Assembly: GCF_013978595.1 (NCBI RefSeq)
Contig: NZ_JACDTZ010000001.1
Span: forward strand, 186,001-250,000
Direction of reading: 5' to 3'
DNA from: Corynebacterium haematomassiliense
GTDB taxonomy: Bacteria; Actinomycetota; Actinomycetes; Mycobacteriales; Mycobacteriaceae
DNA length: 64,000 nucleotides
Shown here: piece by piece, positions 1 to 11,060 of the stretch
How the letters are laid out: each line of letters begins with the position of its first letter
Numbering within the stretch: the first letter of the stretch is position 1
The notes under the pieces: model-generated
The model's input: only the letters and a program-made list of their open reading frames with translations
The model's database searches: none
Told to the model about the DNA's origin: nothing
Position numbers and translations under genes: made by a program

Positions 1-1762
1 AGTCGTGCGCGACGAACAGGTAGGACAGGCCGAGCTTGCGCTTCAGTGAATCCAGCAGGTTGATCACGCCCGCCTGGATGGACACGTCCAGCGCAGAGAC
101 CGGCTCATCCAGCACGATCACCGACGGGTTCGTCGCAAGGGCGCGGGCGATGCCGATGCGCTGACGCTGGCCACCCGAGAAGTGGCCGGGGAAGCGGTCC
201 AGCTGCTTCGCGTCCAATCCCACGGTGCGCATCAGCTCGGAGATGCGGGCGTCCTTGTCGCCCTCGTAGCCGAGCGCGTCCAGCGGCTCCTGAATGATCT
301 CTTTGACCGTCATGCGCGGGTTGAGCGAGCTCATCGGGTCCTGGAAGACCATCTGGATGTTCTTGCGGGCCTCGCGGCGCTGCGCGGTGTTCATCTTCGC
401 CGCGTCCTGGCCGCAGATGACGATGCGCGAATCCGGCTCCGGCTCGAGGTTCATAATCTCCAGCAGCGTGGTGGTCTTGCCGGAGCCCGACTCGCCCACA
501 ATCGCCATGCACTCGCCGGCGCGCACGTCGAAGGAGATGTTCTTGACCGCGTGGACCGTGCCGATGCGGCGCTTGACCAGCGCGCCCTTGGTCAGGGGGA
601 ATTCGCGGTGCAGGTTCTCCACCTCGAGCGTGATCTCCCGGTCCTCGCGCGGGATGCCCGCGTACTTGTTCTCCGGCAGTTTCGGGGCGGGGAAGAGCGG
701 CTTGCCGCTGATCTTGCCCTCCACGATCTCATCGCGGCGGATGCAGGCGACCAGGTGTTCGTCGTCATCGCCCTTGTCCGGGATCAGCGCCGGCTCCTTG
801 GCCAGGCACTCGTCGACTGCGATGGGGCAGCGGGGGGCGAACTGGCAGCGGTCCGCGACGTCGATAAGCATTGGCGGGTTGCCCTCGATGTACGTCAGCG
901 GCTCTGTGGACGGCTGGTCCACGCGCGGGGTGGAGCCCAAAAGACCCACGGAGTACGGCATCTTCGGGTTGCCAAACAGTTCGTGCACCTCGGCGCGCTC
1001 CACCGGGCGGCCGCCGTACATCACCAGCACGTCGTCCGCGGTGCCGGCGACGACACCCATGTCGTGGGTGATCATGATGCAGGCGGCGCCGGTTTCGCGC
1101 TGGGCTTTCTTGATCACTTCGAGGATCTGCGCCTGGATGGTCACATCGAGCGCGGTGGTCGGCTCGTCGGCGATGAGCACCTTCGGGTTGTTCGCGATCG
1201 CAATCGCGATGACGACGCGCTGGCGCATGCCGCCGGAGAACTCGTGCGGGAAGGAGCGCAGGCGCTTCTTCGGCTCCGGGATGCCCACGAGATCGAGCAG
1301 CTCCGCGGCGCGGTCCATCGCCTTGGACTTGGAGATGCTGTTGTGCGCCTGGATCGCCTCCACCAGCTGGGTGCCGATGTCGTAGACCGGGGTCAGTGCG
1401 GACAGCGGGTCCTGGAAGATCATGCCGATGCCGTTGCCGCGGATCTTGGACATCGCGTTATCGGATTTACCCAGCAGCTCGTCGCCGGCGAACTTCACGG
1501 AGCCGGTGACGTTCGCGTACTCGGGGAGCAGACCCATCACGGCGAGCGAGGTGACGGACTTGCCGGAGCCGGACTCGCCCACGATGCCGAGGGTGCGGCC
1601 GGGGTAGAGGTCGAAGTCCACGCCGCGCACCGCCCGGACCACGCCTGCTTCCGAGGGGAAGGAGACGTGGAGGTCGCGCACGGACAGCACCGGGTCGCCG
1701 GTAGGCGTCGGGGCCGCGCCGCCGAAGCCTGCGCCGCCGGGGTTGTGGATGCTGGTTGTCAT
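1..1762 (-). CDS. Oligopeptide ABC transporter, fused double ATP-binding subunit (3' end outside window)
   Basis: This subunit would hydrolyse ATP on the inner face of the membrane to drive peptide import. The reading frame starts at an ATG (1762-1760) that overlaps the stop of the upstream permease by an ATGA, and it is still open at base 1. Two complete ATPase domains are visible: the first has Walker A GESGSGKS (about residues 62-69), signature FSGGMRQR and Walker B ending in ADEPTTALD; the second has GESGSGKTTT, FSGGQRQR and LDEPVSALD. An oligopeptide/dipeptide-type linker follows the first domain (cysteines in a CQFAPRCPIA stretch, typical of DppD/OppD). The fusion of the D and F subunits in one chain is common in corynebacteria. 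It is the last visible gene of the operon 5672 to 1. Confidence 0.93.
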   Translation of the reverse strand, partial: MTTSIHNPGGAGFGGAAPTPTGDPVLSVRDLHVSFPSEAGVVRAVRGVDFDLYPGRTLGIVGESGSGKSVTSLAVMGLLPEYANVTGSVKFAGDELLGKSDNAMSKIRGNGIGMIFQDPLSALTPVYDIGTQLVEAIQAHNSISKSKAMDRAAELLDLVGIPEPKKRLRSFPHEFSGGMRQRVVIAIAIANNPKVLIADEPTTALDVTIQAQILEVIKKAQRETGAACIMITHDMGVVAGTADDVLVMYGGRPVERAEVHELFGNPKMPYSVGLLGSTPRVDQPSTEPLTYIEGNPPMLIDVADRCQFAPRCPIAVDECLAKEPALIPDKGDDDEHLVACIRRDEIVEGKISGKPLFPAPKLPENKYAGIPREDREITLEVENLHREFPLTKGALVKRRIGTVHAVKNISFDVRAGECMAIVGESGSGKTTTLLEIMNLEPEPDSRIVICGQDAAKMNTAQRREARKNIQMVFQDPMSSLNPRMTVKEIIQEPLDALGYEGDKDARISELMRTVGLDAKQLDRFPGHFSGGQRQRIGIARALATNPSVIVLDEPVSALDVSIQAGVINLLDSLKRKLGLSYLFVAHD

Positions 1763-2835
1763 GCTGCGGAACCTCCGGAGTTCGAGTTCGGGTCGAGCGC
1801 GTCACGCAGGCCATCTGCGATAAACGCCATGGACACGGTGAGCAGGGTCAGGATCAGCGCCGGGAAGTAGAACTGCCACGGGGCGGTGATCAGCGTCGAC
1901 GTGCCCGTCTGCAAAAGCGTGCCCAGGGACACGTCGGGAAGCTTCACGCCCAGGCCGAGGAAGGACAGCGCGGTCTCCGACATGATGGTGGAGACGATGC
2001 CCAGCATCAGCTGGATGATCAGCAGCGAGGCGACGTTCGGGATGACGTGGCGCATGATCGTCTTCGGGCGGGAGACACCCATGAACTTCGCGGCGCGCAC
2101 GTAATCGTTTTCGCGGATGGACAGCGAAAGCGACCAGATCACACGCGCCGAGTACATCCAGCCGAACGCGATGAGCACGACGGTGAGCACCTTCCAATCG
2201 CCGCCCGAGCCGGAGACCAGCAGGGCGATGATGAGGAAGGTCGGCACAGCCAGCAGGAAGTGGATGACGGCCAGGATGACCTTTTCCACCCTGCCGCCGT
2301 AAAGCGCCGCGCCTGCGCCGATGAGTGCGGAGATGATGGTGGTGGCGATCGACGCCGGCACCGCGATCGTCAGCGAGCGGCCCAGGCCGTGGACGACTTG
2401 GGCGAAGAGGTCGTTGCCGGAATCCGTCGTGCCGAACCAGTGCTCTGACGACGGCGGCACGGACAGGTTCAAAAAGTCCGGGTCCTGGTAGTTCCACGGG
2501 GTGAGGAACTTGCCGAAGACAGCGAGCAAGACCAGCAGGAAGAAAATGATTAGGCCGAGGACCGCAGCCTTGTTGCGCATGAAGCGGCGGAAGTAGATCT
2601 TGGACTTCCGCGTCGCGCGCATCGTCCGCTGGTCGTCGATGCTGTTGCCCTGCTTCGGGATGGGTGGGGGAGTGTCGCGCTCCTCGCTCATCACACCGTC
2701 GGCTTGGCGGCCGGTCTCGGAGATGGCGGTGAGGTCGTTCAGCGGCATGTTCGCGTGCATGCCCAGGCTGGTGGAGCTGTGCGCGCGGGGGTCTTTCAGT
2801 TTGCGGGATACGCCGCGGGAGGTGTTCGGTGCCAT
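1759..2835 (-). CDS. Oligopeptide ABC transporter permease, DppC/OppC type
   Basis: This 358-residue membrane protein is the second inner-membrane permease of the peptide importer. It has a long hydrophilic N-terminal tail (about 75 residues), then a first membrane segment near residues 85-110, and further segments in the binding-protein-dependent transport permease domain, with the cytoplasmic EAA-type loop around FMGVSRPKTIMRHVIPN. The start at 2835 has a good AAGGAG ribosome binding site a few bases upstream, and it lies just after the stop of the DppB-type permease. Its stop overlaps the start of the ATPase gene by four bases, so translation of the two is probably coupled. Confidence 0.94.
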   Translation of the reverse strand: MAPNTSRGVSRKLKDPRAHSSTSLGMHANMPLNDLTAISETGRQADGVMSEERDTPPPIPKQGNSIDDQRTMRATRKSKIYFRRFMRNKAAVLGLIIFFLLVLLAVFGKFLTPWNYQDPDFLNLSVPPSSEHWFGTTDSGNDLFAQVVHGLGRSLTIAVPASIATTIISALIGAGAALYGGRVEKVILAVIHFLLAVPTFLIIALLVSGSGGDWKVLTVVLIAFGWMYSARVIWSLSLSIRENDYVRAAKFMGVSRPKTIMRHVIPNVASLLIIQLMLGIVSTIMSETALSFLGLGVKLPDVSLGTLLQTGTSTLITAPWQFYFPALILTLLTVSMAFIADGLRDALDPNSNSGGSAA

Positions 2836-2846
2836 TTCGGTGCTCC

Positions 2847-3830
2847 TTAGCTCACGCGCACGCGCGGGTCGAGGGCGACGACGATGAGGTCCGCCAGGAT
2901 GGCGGAGACGGCCGTCATGGCGGCGCCGAACGCGGCCACGACGACGACCCCGTGGACGTCGTTACGCGCAATGGTTTGGATGAAGTACTGGCCCATGCCC
3001 TGCCAGGCGAAGATGCGCTCCGTCATCACGGCGCCGGTGAAGATGCCGGGCACGGAGAACGCCACGGAGGTGGCCACCGGGATCAGCGAGGTGCGCAATG
3101 CGTGACGACGCACCGCCTTCGCCTTGGTCAACCCCTTCGCGCGAGCGGTGCGCACGTAGTCCGCGTTCAGGTTATCCAGAAGTAGTGTGCGCTGCATGAA
3201 GTGGTAGCCGGCGTACGAGATGATCAACAGTGACAGGGTGGGAAGCACCAGGTGTTGGGCGTAGTCCACCATCTTCGCGCCGAAGCCTTCAACACCGGGG
3301 GAGGAGGCGCCGGTGACGTAGAAGATGCGCTTGCCGGTCCACTCGTTGACCTTGAGGCCGAACCACACCACGGCGATCGACGCCACAACCACGTGGATGT
3401 TCATGGTGATGATCGAGATGCCCTGCCACATGCGGTCCGCCCGCTTGTACTGGCGCGATGCGGTGTATACGCCGAGCGCGACACCGATGATGATGGACAG
3501 CAGGGTCGCGAACAGCGTCAGCTGGGCGGAGACCCAGATGCGGTAAGAGACCTGCTCGTTGACCGAGTCGCCGAGCGGGGATTTGCCCCAGTCCCAGCGT
3601 GTGAGGATGCCGGTGAGCCAGGTCCACCAGCGCTCAAGGAGCGGGGTGTTGGGGCTCAGGTTCAACGGCTCGAGCAGAGCGTCGATCTGGTCTTCGGGCA
3701 AAGGTGGGCGGCGGCCGAAGTAGTTGGCTCGCGGGTCGAGGAAAAAGCTGGCGAGGAAGTAGGTCAGGTTGGTGGCCAAGAAAACGATCAGGCCCCAACT
3801 CAGCGTCTTCCTGAGCAGGTATCGAAACAT
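2847..3830 (-). CDS. Oligopeptide ABC transporter permease, DppB/OppB type
   Basis: This 327-residue protein is the first permease of the peptide ABC importer. It starts with a membrane segment right at the N-terminus, has the long periplasmic loop typical of DppB proteins between the first two segments, and carries an EAA-type loop (TARAKGLTKAKAVRRHALR) that docks to the ATPase. It follows the binding-protein gene after a gap of about 135 bases that contains a strong stem-loop, and it is followed after 11 bases by the second permease. Family assignment is clear; the precise substrate cannot be read from the sequence. Confidence 0.94.
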   Translation of the reverse strand: MFRYLLRKTLSWGLIVFLATNLTYFLASFFLDPRANYFGRRPPLPEDQIDALLEPLNLSPNTPLLERWWTWLTGILTRWDWGKSPLGDSVNEQVSYRIWVSAQLTLFATLLSIIIGVALGVYTASRQYKRADRMWQGISIITMNIHVVVASIAVVWFGLKVNEWTGKRIFYVTGASSPGVEGFGAKMVDYAQHLVLPTLSLLIISYAGYHFMQRTLLLDNLNADYVRTARAKGLTKAKAVRRHALRTSLIPVATSVAFSVPGIFTGAVMTERIFAWQGMGQYFIQTIARNDVHGVVVVAAFGAAMTAVSAILADLIVVALDPRVRVS

Positions 3831-3892
3831 GTGCGCTCTCAGTTCCGGTGTCAGCGGGTGTGCAGGAGGTTATTCGGCGATGCAAGTGCGGA

Positions 3893-3922
3893 AGCCCGCC
3901 CAGCGCTCACGCTGGGCGGGCT
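3893..3922 (-). promoter_or_regulatory. Stem-loop between binding-protein gene and permease genes
   Basis: A perfect 13-bp stem (3893-3905 with 3910-3922) closes a 4-base loop in the gap between the lipoprotein gene and the permeases. There is no T-run on either side, so it is unlikely to be a full terminator. In many binding-protein operons such a hairpin stabilises the upstream message or gives partial termination, so that the binding protein is made in excess; that role here is inferred. Confidence 0.6.
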
Positions 3923-3965
3923 CACACTCATCGCGGGTGTTTCACCAGGTTGAAGGTGGGGGGAG

Positions 3966-5672
3966 TTACTTCGCCCAACCCACGTTCTCGATCGGCAGGA
4001 CCGCAAAGGAGTTGGCGCCGTAGTTGGCCAGGCCCTTCTGCACGGCCACGATCTCGGGGCCGTTGGCGTACGGCATGATGCCGTACTGCTGCAGGGCTTC
4101 CTTCTCCAGCTCGTTGGCGCGCTTGATCTGCTCGTCCGCGTCCGCGATCTGCTGCAGTTCCTCGATCTTCTTGTCCATCTCCGGGGTGCCGGTGGCGGAC
4201 TTGTTCAGCTCGGAGTCGGAGGCGTAGATCTGGCCGAAGTACGCCACGCCGAACGGGTCGGAAGAGTTGAAGCCGGACATGAACAGGTCGAAGTCGCGCT
4301 CAGCGGTGACCTTGGAGAAGTCGGATCTCGGGCGCTCCTCCACCTGGACGTCGATGCCGATGTTGCGCAGCATCGCCTGGATGGCGGAGGTGGTGGCCTG
4401 CACCATCGGGGAGTCGCCGAGGGTGACGTAGCGGATGGACAGCGGGTTCGCCTCGTCGTAGCCGGCCTCCTTCAGCAGCTCCTTGGCCTTCTCCGGGTCG
4501 TACTGGACTACTTCGCCGAAGTTGTCCTCGTAGCCGTCCTGGGTCTGGAAGAGGTTGAACGAGCCCGGCAGGTCCTCCTCGTAACCCAGGCCCTGGAAGC
4601 GGATGGCGGCGAGCTGCTCGCGGTCCACACCGCGCATGATCGCCTCGCGCACCTTGATGTCCTCCAGGCCCGGGGCGGTGGAGTTGATGGTCATGAGGAA
4701 GGTGGACGGGCGCAGCGCGGTGCGGATCTCCACCGCATCGCCCATCTCCTTCGCGGTGGCCAGGCGGTCGCGGGTGCCCACGCCGGTGGCGTCGAGCTCA
4801 CCTGCGCGGAAGGCGTTCAGGGACGCCTGGTCTTCCATCTGGCGGTAGGTGATCTTGTCCAGCTTCGGCTTTTCACCCCACCAGTTCTCGTTGGGCACGA
4901 AGGTCGCGGTGCCGCCTTCGAAGTCCACGTTTTCCACCTTGAACGGGCCTGCGCCCCACTCGGGGTGGACCTGCTTGAGGTAGGCGTTCATGAAGGTATC
5001 CGCGTCCTTGACCTGCGGTGGGACCAGGGAGTCGAAGAGGCCTTCCCACCACGGGTACGCCTGCTTGAAGGTGACCACTGCCTGCTTGTCGTCCTCGCCG
5101 CGTTCGACGGATTCGATCAGCTCGTAGCCGTCGGTGGAGTTGACCTGCACGTCCGGGTTGGTGCCGTTGTTGAACTTCCAGGTGTTCTCGTAGGCGGTCC
5201 AGTCGATCGGGGTGCCGTCGTTGTAGTTGGCCTCCGGGTTGATGGTGTAGGTGACCACGGTCTTGCCGTCGACAACCTCGTCCTTCACATCGGTGAGGTA
5301 CGCCGGGTTCGGGTGGTAGGTGCCGTCACCGTCGAAAAGCGAAAGCACCGGGTTGTACTTCGTCCACAGTGAGCGGGTGTAGAGGTTCATGTTCGCGTGG
5401 AACATGTTCTGCTGCTCGGCGATCTCGGTGATCGCGAGCGTGAGCTCGCCGCCATCCTGGATCTGGTCGCGCTCGAGCGGGTTGTAGTCGCCCGCGGCGT
5501 TGACTTCGAGCTTTTCGCCGTTGTCACCGGACGTCTCAGCCTGGGTGTTCGCGGTGTCCTGGCCACCACCTGCGGCTGTGCCCTCGGAGTTTCCGTCCGA
5601 GGAGCAGGAGGCGAGGACGAGGGAGATGGAGGAGAGGCCGGCGAGAGCCGCGACACGGAGACGTTTGCTCAT
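3966..5672 (-). CDS. Oligopeptide ABC transporter, substrate-binding lipoprotein
   Basis: This 568-residue extracellular protein would capture the substrate and deliver it to the permeases. It begins with a signal peptide ending in a lipobox LASC (Cys23), followed by a Ser/Gly/Ala-rich linker, and then a family-5 solute-binding domain with the expected motifs (NDGTPI near the first third, and VREAIMRGVDREQLA in the C-terminal half). The start at 5672 is chosen because it has a GAAAGGA ribosome binding site and gives a proper signal peptide; a longer frame to 5855 is open but has no signal sequence. It heads the operon with two permeases and a fused ATPase. Confidence 0.94.
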   Translation of the reverse strand: MSKRLRVAALAGLSSISLVLASCSSDGNSEGTAAGGGQDTANTQAETSGDNGEKLEVNAAGDYNPLERDQIQDGGELTLAITEIAEQQNMFHANMNLYTRSLWTKYNPVLSLFDGDGTYHPNPAYLTDVKDEVVDGKTVVTYTINPEANYNDGTPIDWTAYENTWKFNNGTNPDVQVNSTDGYELIESVERGEDDKQAVVTFKQAYPWWEGLFDSLVPPQVKDADTFMNAYLKQVHPEWGAGPFKVENVDFEGGTATFVPNENWWGEKPKLDKITYRQMEDQASLNAFRAGELDATGVGTRDRLATAKEMGDAVEIRTALRPSTFLMTINSTAPGLEDIKVREAIMRGVDREQLAAIRFQGLGYEEDLPGSFNLFQTQDGYEDNFGEVVQYDPEKAKELLKEAGYDEANPLSIRYVTLGDSPMVQATTSAIQAMLRNIGIDVQVEERPRSDFSKVTAERDFDLFMSGFNSSDPFGVAYFGQIYASDSELNKSATGTPEMDKKIEELQQIADADEQIKRANELEKEALQQYGIMPYANGPEIVAVQKGLANYGANSFAVLPIENVGWAK

Positions 5673-5849
5673 GGTCAGTTCCTTTCGTAGGTCGTCCGTC
5701 CGCAGATTGCTTTGCGACGGTTGCCCAAGGCGGGCAATGGTGCCGGAGAAACTTCCGGCGGCCCCTGCACACGGTTCGTACAGCACCGTTCGGTAGACAC
5801 CGTCTTGGTAAACACGACGTGAATCAGGTTGAACACAACCTACCGCACG

Positions 5850-5865
5850 TGTCACCTAGTTCACA
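5850..5865. promoter_or_regulatory. GlxR (CRP-family)-like binding site
   Basis: The 16-mer TGTCACCTAGTTCACA matches the corynebacterial GlxR consensus TGTGA-NNTANN-TCACA at all fixed positions except one in the left half. It lies about 180 bases upstream of the binding-protein start codon, so cAMP-GlxR control of the peptide transporter is plausible. This is a motif match only. Confidence 0.4.
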
Positions 5866-6012
5866 TTGATTTGGGAAAGTATTTTGCGTTTTATGCCCAG
5901 CAGTTTTTCAGCCAATCTGAATGATCTGGCAAAAGGGCAGTTCATGCCGGGTGTGACGTGTGAACAGCGAAAGCTGCCGGACTATAGAAAATGTGAATGA
6001 TATTCACAGAAC

Positions 6013-6046
6013 GCAAAAACCCCATCCACCGTGGCGGTGGATGGGG
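6013..6046 (-). terminator. Rho-independent terminator of the 7273-6062 operon
   Basis: An 11-bp perfect GC-rich stem (6020-6030 with 6036-6046) with a 5-base loop is followed, on the minus strand, by a run of five T residues (seen as AAAAA at 6015-6019). It sits 15 bases after the stop of the DUF402 gene. Confidence 0.85.
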
Positions 6047-6061
6047 TGAACGCGAGGTAAA

Positions 6062-6598
6062 TTACCCGACCGGTGTCAGCTCCACATTGTCGGCCCACGT
6101 CAGTTCGATGCCCTGAGCACGTAGCCACTCCATGGCGTCGTCGCCGTGGCGGGTGATGCCTTCGACGGCGGCCAGCGTGACGTCGATAGCCTTCTCCGCG
6201 TCCTCGGCGGTGATGTAGCCGGCAGACGTGGCGGCGGCGAGCTCGTCGATGTCCAGTACGTCGATCGGGTTGCCGGTCAGCGACACCAGGTCCACGTAGA
6301 GGTCCCGGGTACTCCACACCTCGCCGTCGACGTCGATGTCGGCGACGTCGAAGTAGAAGTCCTGCGCGCGCTCCGCCCCCTCGCGGTAGTGGAAGATGTT
6401 GGCGCGAAGTCCCAGCTCCGGAAGCAGCCAGCTCTCCAGGTAGCCGAACTCCGGGTGGTCGGCGCCGCGGCCCATGTACAGGCCGAAGTCGGTGACGTGG
6501 AACGTGTCCACCTCGCGCAGAAACCCCTTCGGGTCGGTGTTGATGTTCGCTGCGGTGTCGAACGTCTCCTGCTTCACGGGGTGCAGATCGGCGGCCAT
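6062..6598 (-). CDS. DUF402-family protein (Rv1156-like)
   Basis: This is a 178-residue cytoplasmic protein with the DUF402 fold seen in FomD-like hydrolases; the conserved block runs through residues 60-110 (YREGAERAQDFYFDVADIDVD, then a DLYVDLVSL strand). The family includes nucleotide or nucleoside-diphosphate-linked phosphatases, but the substrate here is unknown. The start codon follows the stop of the upstream secreted-protein gene by only a few bases and has GAGG as binding site, so the two genes form an operon that ends at a clear terminator. The pairing of this gene with an Rv1157c-like gene next to typA is conserved in mycobacteria. Confidence 0.85.
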   Translation of the reverse strand: MAADLHPVKQETFDTAANINTDPKGFLREVDTFHVTDFGLYMGRGADHPEFGYLESWLLPELGLRANIFHYREGAERAQDFYFDVADIDVDGEVWSTRDLYVDLVSLTGNPIDVLDIDELAAATSAGYITAEDAEKAIDVTLAAVEGITRHGDDAMEWLRAQGIELTWADNVELTPVG

Positions 6599-6601
6599 TG
6601 G

Positions 6602-7273
6602 TTACCTCACGTCAATAGATGCGGCGGTCGGTGCGAAGGGGCAGAGCTTGTCGACGGTGCGCACACTCCCGTCAACGACTGCCAGAACCCGCCCGGAGCC
6701 CGTGTCCGCGGTCGCGGACAGGGTGGCCGGTCCTGTTGGGTTAATCCCGTTATTGCCCAACGGCGTTACGCCGGTGCGGAAATTGCCCAGGTTGATCCAG
6801 TACACCTTCATCTGGCCCTGCTCTTTGGCGGCCGCTGGGGTGCCGAGTGCGGTGAAGACGAACGTGGTTTGGCCCGCCTTCGCGCCCGGGGCGGGGGACT
6901 GGGTGGGACCTGGCACTGCGATGGCGGAGGCGGTGGAGTGCAGTCCCTCGCCGATGCAGTTGCCGGAGACTGTGGGCCAGTAGAACTGGGTGAACTGTGG
7001 GGCGTCGTCAGGCAGTGGCGGGCCGCCGATCTCGTCGCCGCCCGCGTAGAACTGCACCGCGGTGCGCAGTGCGTTGCCCACCTTCGGCGGGACGTGAGGC
7101 TGGTCCGCGAACGCGTTCACGCGTGCGACAGTCTCGGGCGTGGGCCTGCCTAGCGGGTCGAGGAAAGAGGACTGCGCAGAAGCGGTGTGCTTAGCGACGC
7201 CTCCGGTCACCAACAAACCGGCAGCGCACACCGCCGCAACGACGGTCCTGGAGAGTGAAAGATAGTTGTGCAC
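6602..7273 (-). CDS. Secreted Rv1157c-family protein
   Basis: This 223-residue protein has a Sec signal peptide (hydrophobic core VVAAVCAAGLLVTGG, likely cleavage after ASAQ) and a mature part with two cysteines that could form a disulfide (in SGNCIGEG and DKLCPFAP). I recognise it as the Rv1157c family, whose function is not known. I choose the GTG at 7273 over one at 7291, because it gives a compact signal peptide and because a TAATGT hexamer lies exactly 7 bases upstream (7281-7286), the leaderless arrangement seen at many genes here. It is followed by the DUF402 gene. Confidence 0.82.
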   Translation of the reverse strand: MHNYLSLSRTVVAAVCAAGLLVTGGVAKHTASAQSSFLDPLGRPTPETVARVNAFADQPHVPPKVGNALRTAVQFYAGGDEIGGPPLPDDAPQFTQFYWPTVSGNCIGEGLHSTASAIAVPGPTQSPAPGAKAGQTTFVFTALGTPAAAKEQGQMKVYWINLGNFRTGVTPLGNNGINPTGPATLSATADTGSGRVLAVVDGSVRTVDKLCPFAPTAASIDVR

Positions 7274-7437
7274 TTGCGCCACATTAGTCACATCCGTAAC
7301 AACGTCAAGCGGAACTGGGATATTACTGTGGGAATCGTGCGCGCGCAGGCTGCGGTTCGCTGGCGGGATAATGCGATTCAGCGCAGGCGGGAGTATCGTT
7401 TAGGCGTTATTTCCGCCAACGCAAAGGACCTATCTCT

Positions 7438-9354
<1,917 letters not shown>

Positions 9355-9365
9355 CCTGTTCTTCC

Positions 9366-11060
9366 ATGCACCCAAGTAGAACGCGCCGCCCAGCCACCCG
9401 TGCTGCGGCGGCGTTTTCCGTGCTCTGCCTCGCGGCGTCCTGCGCGGCCGACCCGGGCCCGCCACCGCTGGTGGAGCCGCAGGACCGCCCGGATGCCGTC
9501 TCCGAGCACGACGCCGATAACGGCGGCTCAGACCACGCTAACGGCGCAAACAACGCCGAGGAGCAGGGCACCAACCAAGAACCCGCCAATGGACGTCCGC
9601 AGGCACAGCTCGGCGTCGACCCCGTACGCGCGGGGTTCAACCCGCACTTGGTCGGCGACGAGTCCGCCGTCGTGCGCGGCATCGCCGACCTCGTCCTGCC
9701 CAGCGCGTTCCAGGCGGACGGCACGAAGGACCCGAACCTGCTTGTCGGGGCGTCGGTGCTGCCGACGTCGCCGGACGCGTTCACGGTGCGCTACGTCATC
9801 TCGCCGAACGCGCAGTGGTCCGACGGCACCCCGATCACCGGCTCGGACTTCGCCTACCTGTGGCGCGGAATGACACAAACCGCCGGTGTGGTGGACCCGG
9901 CCGCGTACCGCGCGGTGTCCAACGTGCGCGTTAGCGGGCCCGGCGGGAAGGTCGTGGACGTGGATTTCGCGCAGCCGGTGGGGGACTGGCGGGTGCTGTT
10001 CCGCCACCTGTTGCCGTCGCACTTGCTTGCCGCGGACGCCGCCGACTTCGCCTACGCGCTGCGCAACACGGTGCCTGCATCGGCCGGCCGTTACCTGGTG
10101 CGCAGCGTGGACCGGGCGCACGGAACCGTCACGCTGAACCGCAACGACAGGTTCTGGGGCCCGGACCCGGCGCCGATCGACATCCTCACCCTCGCCGCGG
10201 CGCGCGACACCACCCAGGTGGCGGACCAGCTGCGCAGCGGACAGCTCGCGTTCGTGGACATGGTGCCGCAGGACACCAGCGCGGATGTGCTCGGGCTGAT
10301 CCCGGACGTGGACACCCGCACGTTCCCGGGCGACCGCACCTTGGGCGTCACACTGTCCGCCACCAGCGGGCTTTCGGCGCAGGCGCGCGCGGAGGTGCGT
10401 TCGCTTATCGACGTCCCCCTGCTCGCCCACATCGCCGCCCGGCGCAGCACCAACGTGGATGCCGCGGCCCCGACCGACCCTGGTTCGCTGGCGCTGCTTC
10501 ACGCCCTCGCCGCCGACGGCAAGGTGTTGCGCGTCGCCGCGGACGCGGCTGACCCGGCCGCCAGCTCTGCCGCGCGCTCGCTGGTGGATGTGCTCAACAA
10601 CGCGGATGTGCCCGCCCGCATCGTGGCCAACGAGTTGCCCGCCATCGCCGCGCGCGGCCTGCCAGCGGGCGAGGTGGACATCGTGGTGCATTGGCGCAAC
10701 GACGGCGATTTCGCAGACGCCCCCGCGAACACACTGGCCAGCCGCATCGCCTGCCCTGCAGAAACCGGCCGCGCTGGCAACCTCGCGGGCTTCTGCTCTG
10801 TCGCCGGCGACGAGCTGGCACGCGCCATCCTCGCCGGCGACATCCCGCCAGAAATAGCCGCCGAACGTGTCGCGGCGATCGAGCACCGAGAAGCGCTCTG
10901 GGTGCCCCTGCTGCGCGAGACCCGTCTGGCCGCCACCGCGGGCGGGGTGCGCGCGGCGGGCACGCAGCCGGGGCAGTGGCCCGGCGGGCTGTCGTCCGCG
11001 GGCGCGTGGACGCTGGCCGATACAGTGGGGCGGCGAACAAAAATACAGGAGGTTCCATGA
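9366..11060 (+). CDS. lpqW: LpqW-like lipoprotein (substrate-binding fold)
   Basis: This 564-residue protein looks like a family-5 solute-binding lipoprotein without a transporter next to it. It has a signal peptide with a lipobox-like LAASC, an Asp/Asn/Glu-rich linker, and a binding-protein core (SDGTPITGSDFAYLW near residue 155). Its place directly between typA and mshB is that of mycobacterial LpqW, which controls lipomannan/lipoarabinomannan synthesis at the membrane; the same role is likely but inferred. The ATG at 9366 is used; a TAGCCT hexamer overlaps the typA stop 8 bases upstream. The stop overlaps the mshB start by four bases. Confidence 0.85.
   Translation: MHPSRTRRPATRAAAAFSVLCLAASCAADPGPPPLVEPQDRPDAVSEHDADNGGSDHANGANNAEEQGTNQEPANGRPQAQLGVDPVRAGFNPHLVGDESAVVRGIADLVLPSAFQADGTKDPNLLVGASVLPTSPDAFTVRYVISPNAQWSDGTPITGSDFAYLWRGMTQTAGVVDPAAYRAVSNVRVSGPGGKVVDVDFAQPVGDWRVLFRHLLPSHLLAADAADFAYALRNTVPASAGRYLVRSVDRAHGTVTLNRNDRFWGPDPAPIDILTLAAARDTTQVADQLRSGQLAFVDMVPQDTSADVLGLIPDVDTRTFPGDRTLGVTLSATSGLSAQARAEVRSLIDVPLLAHIAARRSTNVDAAAPTDPGSLALLHALAADGKVLRVAADAADPAASSAARSLVDVLNNADVPARIVANELPAIAARGLPAGEVDIVVHWRNDGDFADAPANTLASRIACPAETGRAGNLAGFCSVAGDELARAILAGDIPPEIAAERVAAIEHREALWVPLLRETRLAATAGGVRAAGTQPGQWPGGLSSAGAWTLADTVGRRTKIQEVP

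Larger units (their letters stand above)
5673..6061. other. Long intergenic region upstream of the peptide-transporter operon
   Basis: This stretch of about 390 bases has no convincing gene and is AT-richer than its neighbours. It holds a GlxR-like site (5850-5865), a second TGTGA/TCACA palindrome with a 7-base spacer (5992-6008) and the terminator of the next operon (6013-6046). The promoter of the binding-protein gene must lie here on the minus strand; several TANNNT hexamers exist (for example at 5838-5843), but I cannot tell which is used. Confidence 0.6.

Noticed and set aside
182..1870. Plus-strand open frame over the peptide ABC ATPase
   Set aside because: The minus strand codes for two complete ABC domains here; the plus-strand frame is His/Arg/Ala-rich and spans the gene boundary.
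5992..6008. TGTGAATGATATTCACA as a standard GlxR site
   Set aside because: The half sites are perfect but separated by 7 instead of 6 bases, and it lies far from the start codon, next to a terminator.
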